IMG/VR virus record: IMGVR_UViG_3300043256_000109
Coordinates: 1-49,738 of that record
DNA from: a virus
Strand: one strand, 5' to 3'
DNA length: 49,738 nt
The position numbers and the translations under genes were made by a program. This document shows, piece by piece, positions 26,648-34,311 of the stretch. The notes under the pieces are model-generated. The model saw only the letters and a program-made list of their open reading frames with translations. It was not told the origin of the DNA and did no database searches. Every line of letters begins with the position of its first letter. Positions within the stretch are counted from its first letter, which is position 1.

Positions 26648-27943
26648 TTACCTCTGTTTTGATCTGATTCCCTTTGGTTGGTTTAATGCCATATGCCCAT
26701 ATCTTACCATGTCCCAAAAATGATTAAACTTATCTTCAGGTTGATTGATGGCAATTCCGTTAATGACTTTCATTTTATAATTTTCTTGTTCTTTCCTCGC
26801 GTGATGAACAAGGTGATTAATTATTATATTAATCGTCTTGCCCTTCATGTCTAAAAGCCAATACATAACTGACTTTGTTTTATGTATTTTATTAATCGAC
26901 CACCCTAGTAGTCGAAGCCCCTTTACCATTTCTACGGTGCCTTTATTTTCTCCTGTGTATTTATCTGAACTATCCGCAATAGTAGGTAGTCTTTTATTCA
27001 TTCCTATCTTGTCAGCATATGAATCTATATCTTCGGGGCGTTCTATTGGCTCATAGCAAAGCAATTCAGCATAAATATCTGTTCTCGTCTCTCCTACCCT
27101 GCCCATTGCAAGGGGGTCAATTACGAACCCAAAATCTATAGAATTTATGTAAGCAACGTCCGCTGGCCACTCATCAATGTACTTAACGTATTGAAATATA
27201 AGCCCTTCCGGAGCGGCCCTAATTCCCTCTCCGTATACTTTCCATCTATACTTATCCGCGGTGCCGTTCTTTATATTTTCCGGATGTGGCCGTCGGTCAT
27301 CTTCATCCAAATGAAAGTCGTCAAAGTGCCAGGGGCAATAACTTTCTATTTCGCCTATAATTGACTTTTGTAAATGCGGATTATCCTTATAGGTCGAATG
27401 AGTAAAGAAAACATTTGGACGGCCTTCTAAATCAAAAGCCCAGTGAGTTGTAAATTTAGGATTCCAATCAAAAATAACCAATTTGCGGCACCTCATTATT
27501 ATACCGGCAAGCCGTTCTTTTTTAGCGACTTCAAGAGTTTCGTTTACAAATATAATATCCGATGGGAATCCCTCCATATTTGACTCATCGTCAAGCCCTC
27601 GAAAAAATAGGTTATTACCAAAAATGTTCGTGTATGGTTTCTGACCTTCTGATCTGTACTCAAGATTAACCTCAATTACATTCATGCAATCTTTGAAATC
27701 TTTGAATGTGTAGTCTCTGCAATTGGTTAACGTGTCTCTTAAACAGTATATATCATTGTTTTTGTCTTTATTGTGATTACAAAATATGTACATCAAATGG
27801 AATACATCCCAGGTTTTTTGCGCACGAGATCCGCCCTCATTGCATATAGTTAAAACCTTCTCATTTTCAGGTGAGTAGTTATCCTCGTATATTTCACACA
27901 TCTCTTCAAATATGCGTCCTGGCTTGAATTTATCTGGATTCAA
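26648..27943 (-). CDS. terminase large subunit
   Basis: This 431-residue packaging motor shows an ATPase and a nuclease. Walker A-like GGSRAQKT is at 37-44, Walker B IIFVNE at 130-135 with catalytic E135, and coupling motif DWNP at 159-162. RNase H-type nuclease Asp residues are expected at D270 (SIDFGF), D324 (TIADSSDKY) and D411 (FWDMVRYG). Both domains appear complete. It pumps DNA into the prohead with the small subunit and cuts concatemers. It lies about 2.2 kb from the small subunit gene, with small genes between. Confidence 0.92.
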   Translation of the reverse strand: MNPDKFKPGRIFEEMCEIYEDNYSPENEKVLTICNEGGSRAQKTWDVFHLMYIFCNHNKDKNNDIYCLRDTLTNCRDYTFKDFKDCMNVIEVNLEYRSEGQKPYTNIFGNNLFFRGLDDESNMEGFPSDIIFVNETLEVAKKERLAGIIMRCRKLVIFDWNPKFTTHWAFDLEGRPNVFFTHSTYKDNPHLQKSIIGEIESYCPWHFDDFHLDEDDRRPHPENIKNGTADKYRWKVYGEGIRAAPEGLIFQYVKYIDEWPADVAYINSIDFGFVIDPLAMGRVGETRTDIYAELLCYEPIERPEDIDSYADKIGMNKRLPTIADSSDKYTGENKGTVEMVKGLRLLGWSINKIHKTKSVMYWLLDMKGKTINIIINHLVHHARKEQENYKMKVINGIAINQPEDKFNHFWDMVRYGHMALNQPKGIRSKQR

Positions 27944-28126
27944 TTAACTTACATATTTTATTAGAATGACAGCAATCGCACAGATAGCAATCGCCTTACA
28001 TATTAAAAACGCTTTGATTACAAATAATTTGCCGTCTAAATCTTTTTGCTTTATTTCATCAATTTGCTTAAGAACCTTCTCTATTTCGGCTCTATTCCCG
28101 GACTTTATTAATTCATTGATTGTCAT
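27944..28126 (-). CDS. small single-TM protein
   Basis: This 60-residue protein has a charged helical N-terminus and one C-terminal membrane segment (FLICKAIAICAIAVILIKYV). It abuts the large terminase gene and overlaps the next upstream gene (ATGA). Function unknown. Confidence 0.6.
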   Translation of the reverse strand: MTINELIKSGNRAEIEKVLKQIDEIKQKDLDGKLFVIKAFLICKAIAICAIAVILIKYVS

Positions 28127-28638
28127 TCGTTCAGCATTTTATCTTTACATTCTAAAACGTTGGGGTCGTTTGGTTCTGAGTTGATATAATGAAGGCACTC
28201 GCAATCACCAAAGAAATAGCCAGGGCCTAATCCTGAGTCATAAACTGATTGTATAAATTCCTTGTCTTTTTTACCTTGTTCAGTCATTTCTAAATTAATA
28301 TCTTTTGATATGAATACTTCCTGTATTGAACCTACTGGAACCCTGCCAATCCAGCCTGTTTCATATTCTGTATCGGAATATTGATCATTTGCCGCATTTC
28401 TACAATCTTCATTTTCATACCCAATCACATACCTCCCGAACAATGTTTCTTCGTAAATAATGTTTGGGTCAACCGCTAAGCAATTAACCTCTTCCATTGC
28501 CTGATTCATATCCAATGCGGCTTTATAAGATTTACGAACTACTATAAAGGGGTTGCTAATGATTTTTCTTTCGATTCCCAATTTAGCCACATAAATACAA
28601 ATTATGCAGATGATTATTGATATTATAAATCCTGTCAT
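28123..28638 (-). CDS. membrane-anchored hypothetical protein
   Basis: This 171-residue protein has an N-terminal membrane anchor (GFIISIIICIICIYVAKLG, residues 3-21) and a soluble acidic domain. Four Cys occur in the soluble part. The anchor is repeated as an isolated 28-residue ORF at 30021-30107. It may act at the envelope during infection; unproved. Confidence 0.65.
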   Translation of the reverse strand: MTGFIISIIICIICIYVAKLGIERKIISNPFIVVRKSYKAALDMNQAMEEVNCLAVDPNIIYEETLFGRYVIGYENEDCRNAANDQYSDTEYETGWIGRVPVGSIQEVFISKDINLEMTEQGKKDKEFIQSVYDSGLGPGYFFGDCECLHYINSEPNDPNVLECKDKMLNE

Positions 28639-28647
28639 GATTAACTT

Positions 28648-29127
28648 TTACCTGAATATTTTTACCATTTGAATTGTGCTATTTATAACATCATTCAAAT
28701 CCAAATTATATTTAGACGCGCTTACTACCGCTTCATTTAACATTGAACCTACCTTTTTCTCATTCATGTACATTTTTAATTTTTCATATTGATCGAATAA
28801 TTTATAAAATTCATATTGTGATGTAGATGCTAATTCTATACACACTTGATGCTTAGTTTGAAGTGTGAACATCCTATCTATATTTAATGTTTCCGTTGGT
28901 TGATCAAAAACCTTTTTAATGGCTAAAGTTGTATTGTTTTGGATGTCTAATCTAGCGCGCCATCTCTTTCGCTTCTTTTTATCATAACTATTCAGAATTA
29001 CTTTTAATGCTTCGATCTTTTCTTTATAAAGCTGTCGTTTTTCCCGTGATTCTTTACTGTTTTCATTGAAAAAGAATACCTTTTCAATGGCCTCGTGTAG
29101 TTCCTGTCTAAGTTCTTTCTTTTTCAT
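28648..29127 (-). CDS. hypothetical helical protein
   Basis: This 159-residue protein is Lys/Glu-rich and helical, with a basic patch (KKRKRWRARLD, near 50-60). No domain was recognised. It lies between small genes in the packaging segment. Confidence 0.6.
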   Translation of the reverse strand: MKKKELRQELHEAIEKVFFFNENSKESREKRQLYKEKIEALKVILNSYDKKKRKRWRARLDIQNNTTLAIKKVFDQPTETLNIDRMFTLQTKHQVCIELASTSQYEFYKLFDQYEKLKMYMNEKKVGSMLNEAVVSASKYNLDLNDVINSTIQMVKIFR

Positions 29128-29220
29128 GATTTTAATAGCTTGTTTTTGCTCATTTTCTGCTTGATGTTTTTTGTCTTCTATATTTTGCTTGATTTATCTC
29201 TTTTTCGTATTGTTCTTTAT

Positions 29221-29442
29221 TTATGATTCAGTCATTTTAATTTGTTTCAACTCATATTTTAACTTTCTGATTTCGTTCGCAAGACATAATATTATTTCCA
29301 GCCTATCACATCCTTCATAAAATTGCCCGTCAATCTTTCCGTCTGTAGGAGTTCTTGAGTATAAAGAAATGATTTCGTCAAGATTGAATATACTTTCCCT
29401 GTCTTTTACTATTGACATATCCCTTAATCCCTTATCTCTCAT
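29221..29442 (-). CDS. hypothetical small protein
   Basis: A 73-residue acidic protein with a C-terminal helix (LANEIRKLKYELKQIKM), overlapping the upstream gene (ATGA). Not recognised. The following 93 bp (29128-29220) contains only short frames without a convincing start. Confidence 0.55.
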   Translation of the reverse strand: MRDKGLRDMSIVKDRESIFNLDEIISLYSRTPTDGKIDGQFYEGCDRLEIILCLANEIRKLKYELKQIKMTES

Positions 29443-29633
29443 GATTCAATTTCTTTGAATAGTGGTTCATCATCTTCTCCGTCATAACAGTAATAATTCA
29501 ATAAGTCATCCATATCGGTTATCCGGATGAATTCCGTGTAGCCGCGATGTAACCCAATAATTGCCTCAAAATAATGCTTCTTTTGCCTCGTTGGAATAGT
29601 TGTCAAACTCAGTACCGGCCGGGATAATGACAT
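29439..29633 (-). CDS. hypothetical small protein
   Basis: A 64-residue protein with an aromatic, acidic C-terminus (DLLNYYCYDGEDDEPLFKEI). Not recognised; one member of the small-gene run between the terminase subunits. Confidence 0.5.
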   Translation of the reverse strand: MSLSRPVLSLTTIPTRQKKHYFEAIIGLHRGYTEFIRITDMDDLLNYYCYDGEDDEPLFKEIES

Positions 29634-29670
29634 CTCGCGTTAAAATGTACTTTTCGTCTTTCATGATTAT

Positions 29671-29955
29671 TTATTCTATTATTTCAATCTCGGTCGTTAT
29701 TGTTTTTCTAACTTTAATTAGTCTTGCTTTTGATAATTGATCATAATCCGGGTTACGTCCATTTGTATTTGTAGGATCATAAGTTTTGTCTGTTGGTTTT
29801 GTGCAAAATTCTGGATTGCTAATGTCTGCATTATCTAAATCTCCAAAGTCATTACAGGTATATTGCGCATCTCCATGTTGTTTCCCCCAATATTTACCAT
29901 TATAATCAGCTACTACTCCCTCTATAATTTTTACTTTGCGTTTTACTTGTTTCAT
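29671..29955 (-). CDS. hypothetical small protein
   Basis: This 94-residue protein has basic strands at both ends (KQVKRKVKIIEGVV and LIKVRKTITTEIEII) around an Asp/Asn-rich loop with two Cys. Not recognised. Confidence 0.55.
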   Translation of the reverse strand: MKQVKRKVKIIEGVVADYNGKYWGKQHGDAQYTCNDFGDLDNADISNPEFCTKPTDKTYDPTNTNGRNPDYDQLSKARLIKVRKTITTEIEIIE

Positions 29956-30020
29956 GATCTTTGATTAGTTATAGTTTTTTAGTATAAACCTCATTATTTC
30001 TTTGCCTAATCTTTGAATAG

Positions 30021-30107
30021 TTAAACTTTATCCGGTCTTTCAATTCCTAATTTGACTATGTAAAGACAAATAATGCATATGATAACTGATATTACAAATC
30101 CAGTCAT
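30021..30107 (-). CDS. isolated membrane-anchor peptide, paralogue fragment
   Basis: This 28-residue frame (GFVISVIICIICLYIVKLG core) is about 80 per cent identical in DNA to the N-terminal anchor of the 171-residue protein at 28123-28638, and then stops. It overlaps the terminase small subunit stop (ATGA), so it may be translated. It is either a small membrane peptide or the stub of a duplicated gene. Confidence 0.5.
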   Translation of the reverse strand: MTGFVISVIICIICLYIVKLGIERPDKV

Positions 30108-30589
30108 GATGTGCTTTTAGTTTCATCGTCCTTGTATTTGCCTAAATCGATTTCCTTTTTGCCTTTGGCGCTGTTTATTGTGAGGTTTATTTGCTTGTTG
30201 TCGTTGATATCTCCGGAGTGTTGCACCTTGCTGTTGTCGCCTATTTTATTATGCTCGTTGATCAGAACAAACTTTGTCATTGCCGCGTTTAATTCGTCAC
30301 CAACGCCGAACTTATACAGTTTTATTTCTTGTATTTTTTTTGCCCTGTCTATTAGTTTTGAAAACGACGTAAATTTGTTACACAAATATGATATCAATTC
30401 TGAATAATAATCATTTTCTAAAATTAAAAATTCTTCAAAAAAGATATGCTGGTCTTTCGAGTTCATCCATGATATCAGCTCTTTTCCAAGGTCTGCCGCT
30501 TTCTTTTCAGTCCATTTCTCTTCTGGTTGATATTCGGAACTAAATTGCTTACCGTCCTCTGGTTTTATATTTCCTTTTCCTCCTGGCAT
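30104..30589 (-). CDS. terminase small subunit
   Basis: This 161-residue protein has the pattern of Bacteroidota phage small terminases: WTEKKAADLGKELISWM, FFEEFLILENDYYSELISYL, KKIQEIKLYKFGVGDELNAA and MTKFVLINEH. It recognises phage DNA and loads the motor. It overlaps the PLD-like gene upstream and lies about 2.2 kb upstream of the large subunit. Confidence 0.85.
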   Translation of the reverse strand: MPGGKGNIKPEDGKQFSSEYQPEEKWTEKKAADLGKELISWMNSKDQHIFFEEFLILENDYYSELISYLCNKFTSFSKLIDRAKKIQEIKLYKFGVGDELNAAMTKFVLINEHNKIGDNSKVQHSGDINDNKQINLTINSAKGKKEIDLGKYKDDETKSTS

Positions 30590-31206
30590 ATCTGTATAAA
30601 GTCTCGTTTATCCTCCATTAATTCTTTCATTTCTGATATCCATTTTGATGTCCAATCAAATAGCTTTTGATCATTATCAATTATGTATTGCTCAATTCTT
30701 CCATTATATGAAAAATTACCCGACCCCTCAATTACATAGGCATTTGATTTAGTTTTCAATGCACTTATCTTTGCATGACTGTTTACAAATGTAATAGGAA
30801 TATTGTTTTGCTTCAAATACTCAACTGCCTTGGATTTGATTTTGTGCCCTGCGTTCCTGATTGATGAAACAATTAAATCAATATTTTTTATCTTGCCCTC
30901 ATTTTTCAATTCTACAATCACTTTTGCGGCTTCTTTGTTTATTGCAAATATGACTAAGATCATACTTTCAATTATTTCTGATTTAGCTATCAATTCAATG
31001 AATGCAATTGTATTGAATGACTTCATTGTAATTAATCGTAACTGTTCGCCCGGCTTTGGAATTCCTACCTCTTTTATGCTGTTGATGGTTTGAAAATTCT
31101 TTTCTTGGTACTTTTTGAATAGCTCGTCATTTATTTCAATGTTTCCATCTTCGTTTTTTTCTTCATTTGATTTAGAAAAGAAACCCTTTTTCATTTTCTT
31201 TTTCAT
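30565..31206 (-). CDS. PLD-like (single HKD) protein
   Basis: Start chosen at the ATG that overlaps the preceding stop (ATGA at 31203-31206), giving 213 residues; an earlier ATG exists. The C-terminal part has HAKISAL...EGSGNFSYNGRIEQYI, that is HxK followed by GSGN, one phospholipase-D/HKD half-site. Two such halves, by dimerisation, usually form an active site for phosphodiester cleavage. Proteins of this kind sit beside the small terminase in Bacteroidota phages; a DNA-processing role in packaging is an inference. Confidence 0.7.
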   Translation of the reverse strand: MKKKMKKGFFSKSNEEKNEDGNIEINDELFKKYQEKNFQTINSIKEVGIPKPGEQLRLITMKSFNTIAFIELIAKSEIIESMILVIFAINKEAAKVIVELKNEGKIKNIDLIVSSIRNAGHKIKSKAVEYLKQNNIPITFVNSHAKISALKTKSNAYVIEGSGNFSYNGRIEQYIIDNDQKLFDWTSKWISEMKELMEDKRDFIQICQEEKEI

Positions 31207-31391
31207 TTCCTTTTTGATTTTAATACTTCGGTTTTGCAAATTCTGAAATTATCGTCATTGAATTCTATCAGCTTCTTTCTCCCAAAATGTTCATACAGAG
31301 AATTTTCCTTTACTCCTGTTTCGTTAGATAGCGCAACTACGCTGCTGGCATTGCCTGGCTCCTGTGTCTTTTTGTTTAGTATCCAGAACAT
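31203..31391 (-). CDS. small HTH-like protein
   Basis: A 62-residue protein with an HTH-like core (SVVALSNETGVKENSLYEHF, residues 17-36) and a basic tail. It overlaps both neighbours by 1-4 nt. Possibly DNA-binding; low certainty. Confidence 0.5.
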   Translation of the reverse strand: MFWILNKKTQEPGNASSVVALSNETGVKENSLYEHFGRKKLIEFNDDNFRICKTEVLKSKRK

Positions 31392-31705
31392 TATACGATT
31401 TTTTTTATAAAAACATTATGTGTGCCGCCCTGCTGTGGTAGCAATTCCAATTTCGCGGTTTGTATCGCATCGAATAGCGGACTTTTGTTTGTGAACCAAT
31501 TCTCTCCAAACGCATTTCTAAGAACTGACTTAATGTCCAAAGATTCCTTTGTATGCTTATTTTTATTTTGCCCCTTTATTGTTTCAATTATGCCGGTCAT
31601 CGGCTTAATGAACGTAATGTAATCTAAATGCTCAATTAGGTTTTTTAACTGAACCACTCCCGCGTCAATATAGGTGATATTATATGTGTATATAATTCTA
31701 CTCAT
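31391..31705 (-). CDS. hypothetical protein
   Basis: This 104-residue protein overlaps its neighbours by one base on both sides. Basic segments occur near the middle. Not recognised. Confidence 0.55.
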   Translation of the reverse strand: MSRIIYTYNITYIDAGVVQLKNLIEHLDYITFIKPMTGIIETIKGQNKNKHTKESLDIKSVLRNAFGENWFTNKSPLFDAIQTAKLELLPQQGGTHNVFIKKIV

Positions 31706-32097
31706 TACGATACTAATTCAAATGGTAAACACTTATAATTAGCTGACCCCATATCTATTTGACCAAATCCGATATAATCATTAAGTTTTACTATTACTGC
31801 TCTGTTTCCTAAAAAATCCTGATTATCTCTTTCGTGAGAAACAAATTCAGAATTAAATGCTACGTAGTTCCCTTTTGTGTTGCTCGCGTGCCAGTTGTCA
31901 AACTTAACTTGCTTTAAGGCGCAGATTTCAATAGCATCCTCTAACGTGTAATCTTCATCAATCATTCTTTCGACTTCTGAAGTAATATCATAAGCACAAA
32001 TGCCGTTAAATTGAACTTTATTAACTTGATCTTCGCTAGTAAATCCGGCTTCGTTTCTAGTTGATGTGAATCTTAATGCTATTATTGCTTTTGACAT
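31705..32097 (-). CDS. hypothetical protein, first gene of a transcript
   Basis: This 130-residue protein starts at MSKAIIALRFTS; an earlier ATG two codons upstream is less likely. A TATATTTG box lies 3 nt before the ATG, as at the 26521 start. No domain was recognised. Confidence 0.6.
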   Translation of the reverse strand: MSKAIIALRFTSTRNEAGFTSEDQVNKVQFNGICAYDITSEVERMIDEDYTLEDAIEICALKQVKFDNWHASNTKGNYVAFNSEFVSHERDNQDFLGNRAVIVKLNDYIGFGQIDMGSANYKCLPFELVS

Positions 32098-32100
32098 ACA

Positions 32101-32118
32101 CAAATATAACTCTTTATT
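32101..32118 (-). promoter_or_regulatory. AATAAAGAGT + TATATTTG box
   Basis: On the minus strand AATAAAGAGT runs into TATATTTG, 3 nt from the next ATG. The same word and spacing occur at 26525-26541. The TAnnTTTG part fits a Bacteroidota -7 element; the near-leaderless spacing is unusual. Confidence 0.4.
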
Positions 32119-32132
32119 TCGTATATCCTACT

Positions 32133-32273
32133 ATGAAACAGAAATACTTTCATTATTTTGTATTTTTCTTTTCTTCCATCTTTAGATTTCTTTTTAATCT
32201 GATACTATGGTTGGTCCTAATTCAAATGATCTTGTTTATATTGGCTGACTTTCAACTGTCATCATCTGACTAG
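32133..32273 (+). CDS. possible plus-strand small membrane peptide
   Basis: In the 218-bp gap 32098-32315 the only sizeable frame runs on the plus strand: 46 residues, hydrophobic and aromatic (IFRFLFNLILWLVLIQMIL). It would be the only plus-strand gene. It has no clear promoter, so I list it as doubtful. Confidence 0.2.
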   Translation: MKQKYFHYFVFFFSSIFRFLFNLILWLVLIQMILFILADFQLSSSD

Positions 32274-32315
32274 CTAATGAAAAGGCTTTCATTTGTGACA
32301 TTGAAATCATTCTCC

Positions 32316-32522
32316 TTACTTGTTCTTTTTTTTCTGGTTTGCCTCTGTATTTTCTAAGATCAATTTTTTGTTGATTTCTTGATATGCTTCTTCGATTGAT
32401 ATTCCGGTCTTTTCAGCAAACTCCTCAAGTCTTAAAGTTAATTTGCTTAATTCGTGTGAGTATATCTTAAGATTCCTTATAACTTGATTAGTGACGATAT
32501 CCTCTGATTTTATTTTTCCCAT
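32316..32522 (-). CDS. small helical protein behind repeated leader
   Basis: This 68-residue charged helical protein (LSKLTLRLEEFAEKTGISIE) starts exactly at the end of the 75-bp repeat 32520-32594. Not recognised. Confidence 0.55.
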   Translation of the reverse strand: MGKIKSEDIVTNQVIRNLKIYSHELSKLTLRLEEFAEKTGISIEEAYQEINKKLILENTEANQKKKNK

Positions 32523-32594
32523 TTCTTAGATTAATACAATGCCTCAAGGTCAAACGCTGCTTTTCACCAGCCTGTCACTTGATATTATACAATT
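32520..32594 (-). repeat. 75-bp direct repeat, copy 1
   Basis: Exact 75-bp match to 32776-32850. On the minus strand it forms the leader of the 68-residue gene and also encodes the last residues and stop of the HTH gene. It contains possible stems (TCAAG/CTTGA around GCTG/CAGC). Confidence 0.9.
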
Positions 32595-32778
32595 TTACTA
32601 TCTTTAATCTTTTGCCTAGTTCCCGAATAGCTGATTCAATCCTTTTTAACTGCTTCTCGGATGGTGTGGCAATACCATTTGTGTATTTCCTTAATAGGCT
32701 TTCATTCATTCCTATTGACCGGGCAAATGCACTTACATTGATCTCCTGGAGGATATATGCTAACTTATTCATTGTCAT
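32575..32778 (-). CDS. small HTH protein (XRE/Cro-like)
   Basis: This 67-residue protein has an HTH (VSAFARSIGMNESLLRKYTN, residues 15-34, then GIATPSEKQLKRIE), like small Cro-type regulators. Its start lies at the edge of the upstream 75-bp repeat copy and its last codons lie inside the downstream copy. It may bind its own repeated leader; inference. Confidence 0.7.
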   Translation of the reverse strand: MTMNKLAYILQEINVSAFARSIGMNESLLRKYTNGIATPSEKQLKRIESAIRELGKRLKIVKLYNIK

Positions 32779-32850
32779 TTCTTAGATTAATACAATGCCT
32801 CAAGGTCAAACGCTGCTTTTCACCAGCCTGTCACTTGATATTATACAATT
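32776..32850 (-). repeat. 75-bp direct repeat, copy 2
   Basis: Identical to 32520-32594. It is the leader of the HTH gene: the ATG at 32776-32778 is its last 3 nt on the minus strand. Recombination between copies would remove the HTH gene precisely and keep the leader of the next gene. Confidence 0.9.
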
Positions 32851-32945
32851 ATTTCTTAATAGATAAACTACATTCAATCCCAGATTCATACATTTTAGCT
32901 CGTATTGTTTGATTTGGGCATTTTATGTAAACAACTTAAGCTCAT
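32849..32945 (-). pseudogene. frameshifted 31-residue ORF, doubtful
   Basis: An ATG overlaps the stop of the 32942-33145 gene, but its frame ends after 16 codons. Removing one A at 32921-32924 extends it to 31 residues (core KCPNQTIRAKMYESGIECSL) with a stop at 32849. Coding is uncertain because the ORF is short. Confidence 0.25.
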
Positions 32946-33145
32946 AATTCCGATCTCCTGAATAAGCCATGATAATTAATATCAGGCATTAAATCCATTT
33001 TAACCTCAAATATTCCTTTTCCTCTTTGAATCGTTATTTTTGAATCAGGATCAAACTCATAGCAATGTTTCATCATTTCATTACCTTTATCATCAGTAAT
33101 GATCAATTCAAATGATTCGCCTGGTTTTACTTTAATGCTTTTCAC
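32942..33145 (-). CDS. hypothetical small protein
   Basis: A 67-residue beta-type protein (SFELIITDDKGNEMMKHCYE). It overlaps the upstream gene (ATGA). Not recognised. Confidence 0.55.
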   Translation of the reverse strand: MKSIKVKPGESFELIITDDKGNEMMKHCYEFDPDSKITIQRGKGIFEVKMDLMPDINYHGLFRRSEL

Positions 33146-33519
33146 TGAAATTTATCTTTAATAAAGTGTTCAATGCCTTCTTTATACCCTGTTTTATAAT
33201 CATCGCTCAATAATGTATTGACGACTTTCAGTTTATCCTCTGTATATTTTTTTGCTATATCTTCAGATAGGCCAACAAACGGAATCCCAACGTCAGATAT
33301 ATGTACTTTTTTTAACTTTTCACTTGCCTCTCTCCATCCTATTGTTGCCTCTGGAAATTCATCGCAGTCAATTTGTATTGGCGTCAATGTGCCTCGCTCA
33401 TCTTCGCCTATTAGGGCATTTCCATGAATAACTGTTTCTGCCATTCCAACTATTTTCATTCTCTGTCCTGATGAATGAATGTAAGATTTCCCTAATTCAA
33501 AGTTTTTTAATTCACTCAT
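33142..33519 (-). CDS. hypothetical protein
   Basis: A 125-residue acidic protein with an N-terminal beta part (GQRMKIVGMAETVIHGNALI) and a helical C-terminus. The pattern is seen in phage accessory proteins, but no family name can be given. Confidence 0.55.
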   Translation of the reverse strand: MSELKNFELGKSYIHSSGQRMKIVGMAETVIHGNALIGEDERGTLTPIQIDCDEFPEATIGWREASEKLKKVHISDVGIPFVGLSEDIAKKYTEDKLKVVNTLLSDDYKTGYKEGIEHFIKDKFQ

Positions 33520-33526
33520 AATTTAT

Positions 33527-33685
33527 CTACGTCAAAGTTAGTAATTTTTTAATGAACTTCGGTTTCACTCCGTATTGAGTGCAAACCCGGTTTATTCTTA
33601 CTTCTGCGTCAGGGGTTGTCTTGCCTATTCCATGGAGTTGCGCACATGCAAGAGCTGTGTCCTCTGTTTTCTTTTTGTGAGTCAT
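33527..33685 (-). CDS. small basic hypothetical protein
   Basis: A 52-residue frame (THKKKTEDTALACAQLHGIG ...) that starts inside the stop of the PGDYG gene (ATGA) and ends with TAG. Its operon-style overlap supports it. Unknown function. Confidence 0.5.
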   Translation of the reverse strand: MTHKKKTEDTALACAQLHGIGKTTPDAEVRINRVCTQYGVKPKFIKKLLTLT

Positions 33686-33996
33686 TCTTTAACTATGTCA
33701 TAAGCATTTTCAAAATAATCAGGCTTAACCGGCCAACAATGCCTTCCAAGTTCTTTTGACTCTCCAAATACAATATAATCACCTATGCTTGCAATCTGTG
33801 TGCCTTCACCGCTTTCTGGTGTCTTTAATTGCATCCCTCTTAACCTTACAATTTCCTCGTACTCATCCCACCGATTTTCTGCCATTTTGCAATTCAATAT
33901 TGGTTTACTAAAAACCTCTTCGTAAACTTCAGAGATGTTATTTTCTGTCAATTGAATAAACTCAACTACTACTGGTTTCTTTTGTGTTTTTTGCAT
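33682..33996 (-). CDS. PGDYG-like phage protein
   Basis: This 104-residue protein ends with the recognisable pattern IGDYIVFGESKELGRHCWPV followed by KPDYFENAYDIV, as in PGDYG-type phage proteins (GDYIV...KPDxFExxY). Function of the family is not established. Confidence 0.7.
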   Translation of the reverse strand: MQKTQKKPVVVEFIQLTENNISEVYEEVFSKPILNCKMAENRWDEYEEIVRLRGMQLKTPESGEGTQIASIGDYIVFGESKELGRHCWPVKPDYFENAYDIVKE

Positions 33997-34006
33997 AATT
34001 TCTAGT

Positions 34007-34282
34007 TTAAAATGATTTCATTACTTTTCGTTTATCCTTTTTTCTGATCTTTGCGAATGCGGTTGGAATTTCCGCACATGATTGAATGTTTTTGTTTGAT
34101 TTGTGTCGCTTTTGGCGCTTTGTTAATTCGTTGTAACGGTATTTCTTCGGGAGCTTTGATTTCTTTAGTTTGACTTTCTGAACCTTGGCAGGTCTGAATG
34201 TTTTGTATCTGTGGTCCTGGGCCTGGACTTCGCTGAAGGAACAGAAAATAAATAGAAGTAGTGATAGTAGTATGTGTTTCAT
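34007..34282 (-). CDS. exported basic protein
   Basis: This 91-residue protein has a clear signal peptide (residues 1-21, ending VQA before Q22). The mature part is very Lys/Arg-rich (KLKKSKLPKKYRY, KKDKRKVMKSF) with one Cys. It is exported to the periplasm or surface; role unknown. Confidence 0.65.
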   Translation of the reverse strand: MKHILLSLLLFIFCSFSEVQAQDHRYKTFRPAKVQKVKLKKSKLPKKYRYNELTKRQKRHKSNKNIQSCAEIPTAFAKIRKKDKRKVMKSF

Positions 34283-34311
34283 TTTAGTTAATCGTTTACT
34301 CTTTTTATATA

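Noticed and set aside
29128-29220. Possible gene in the 93-bp gap
   Set aside because: Only start-less or sub-10-codon frames are present; nothing to support a gene.
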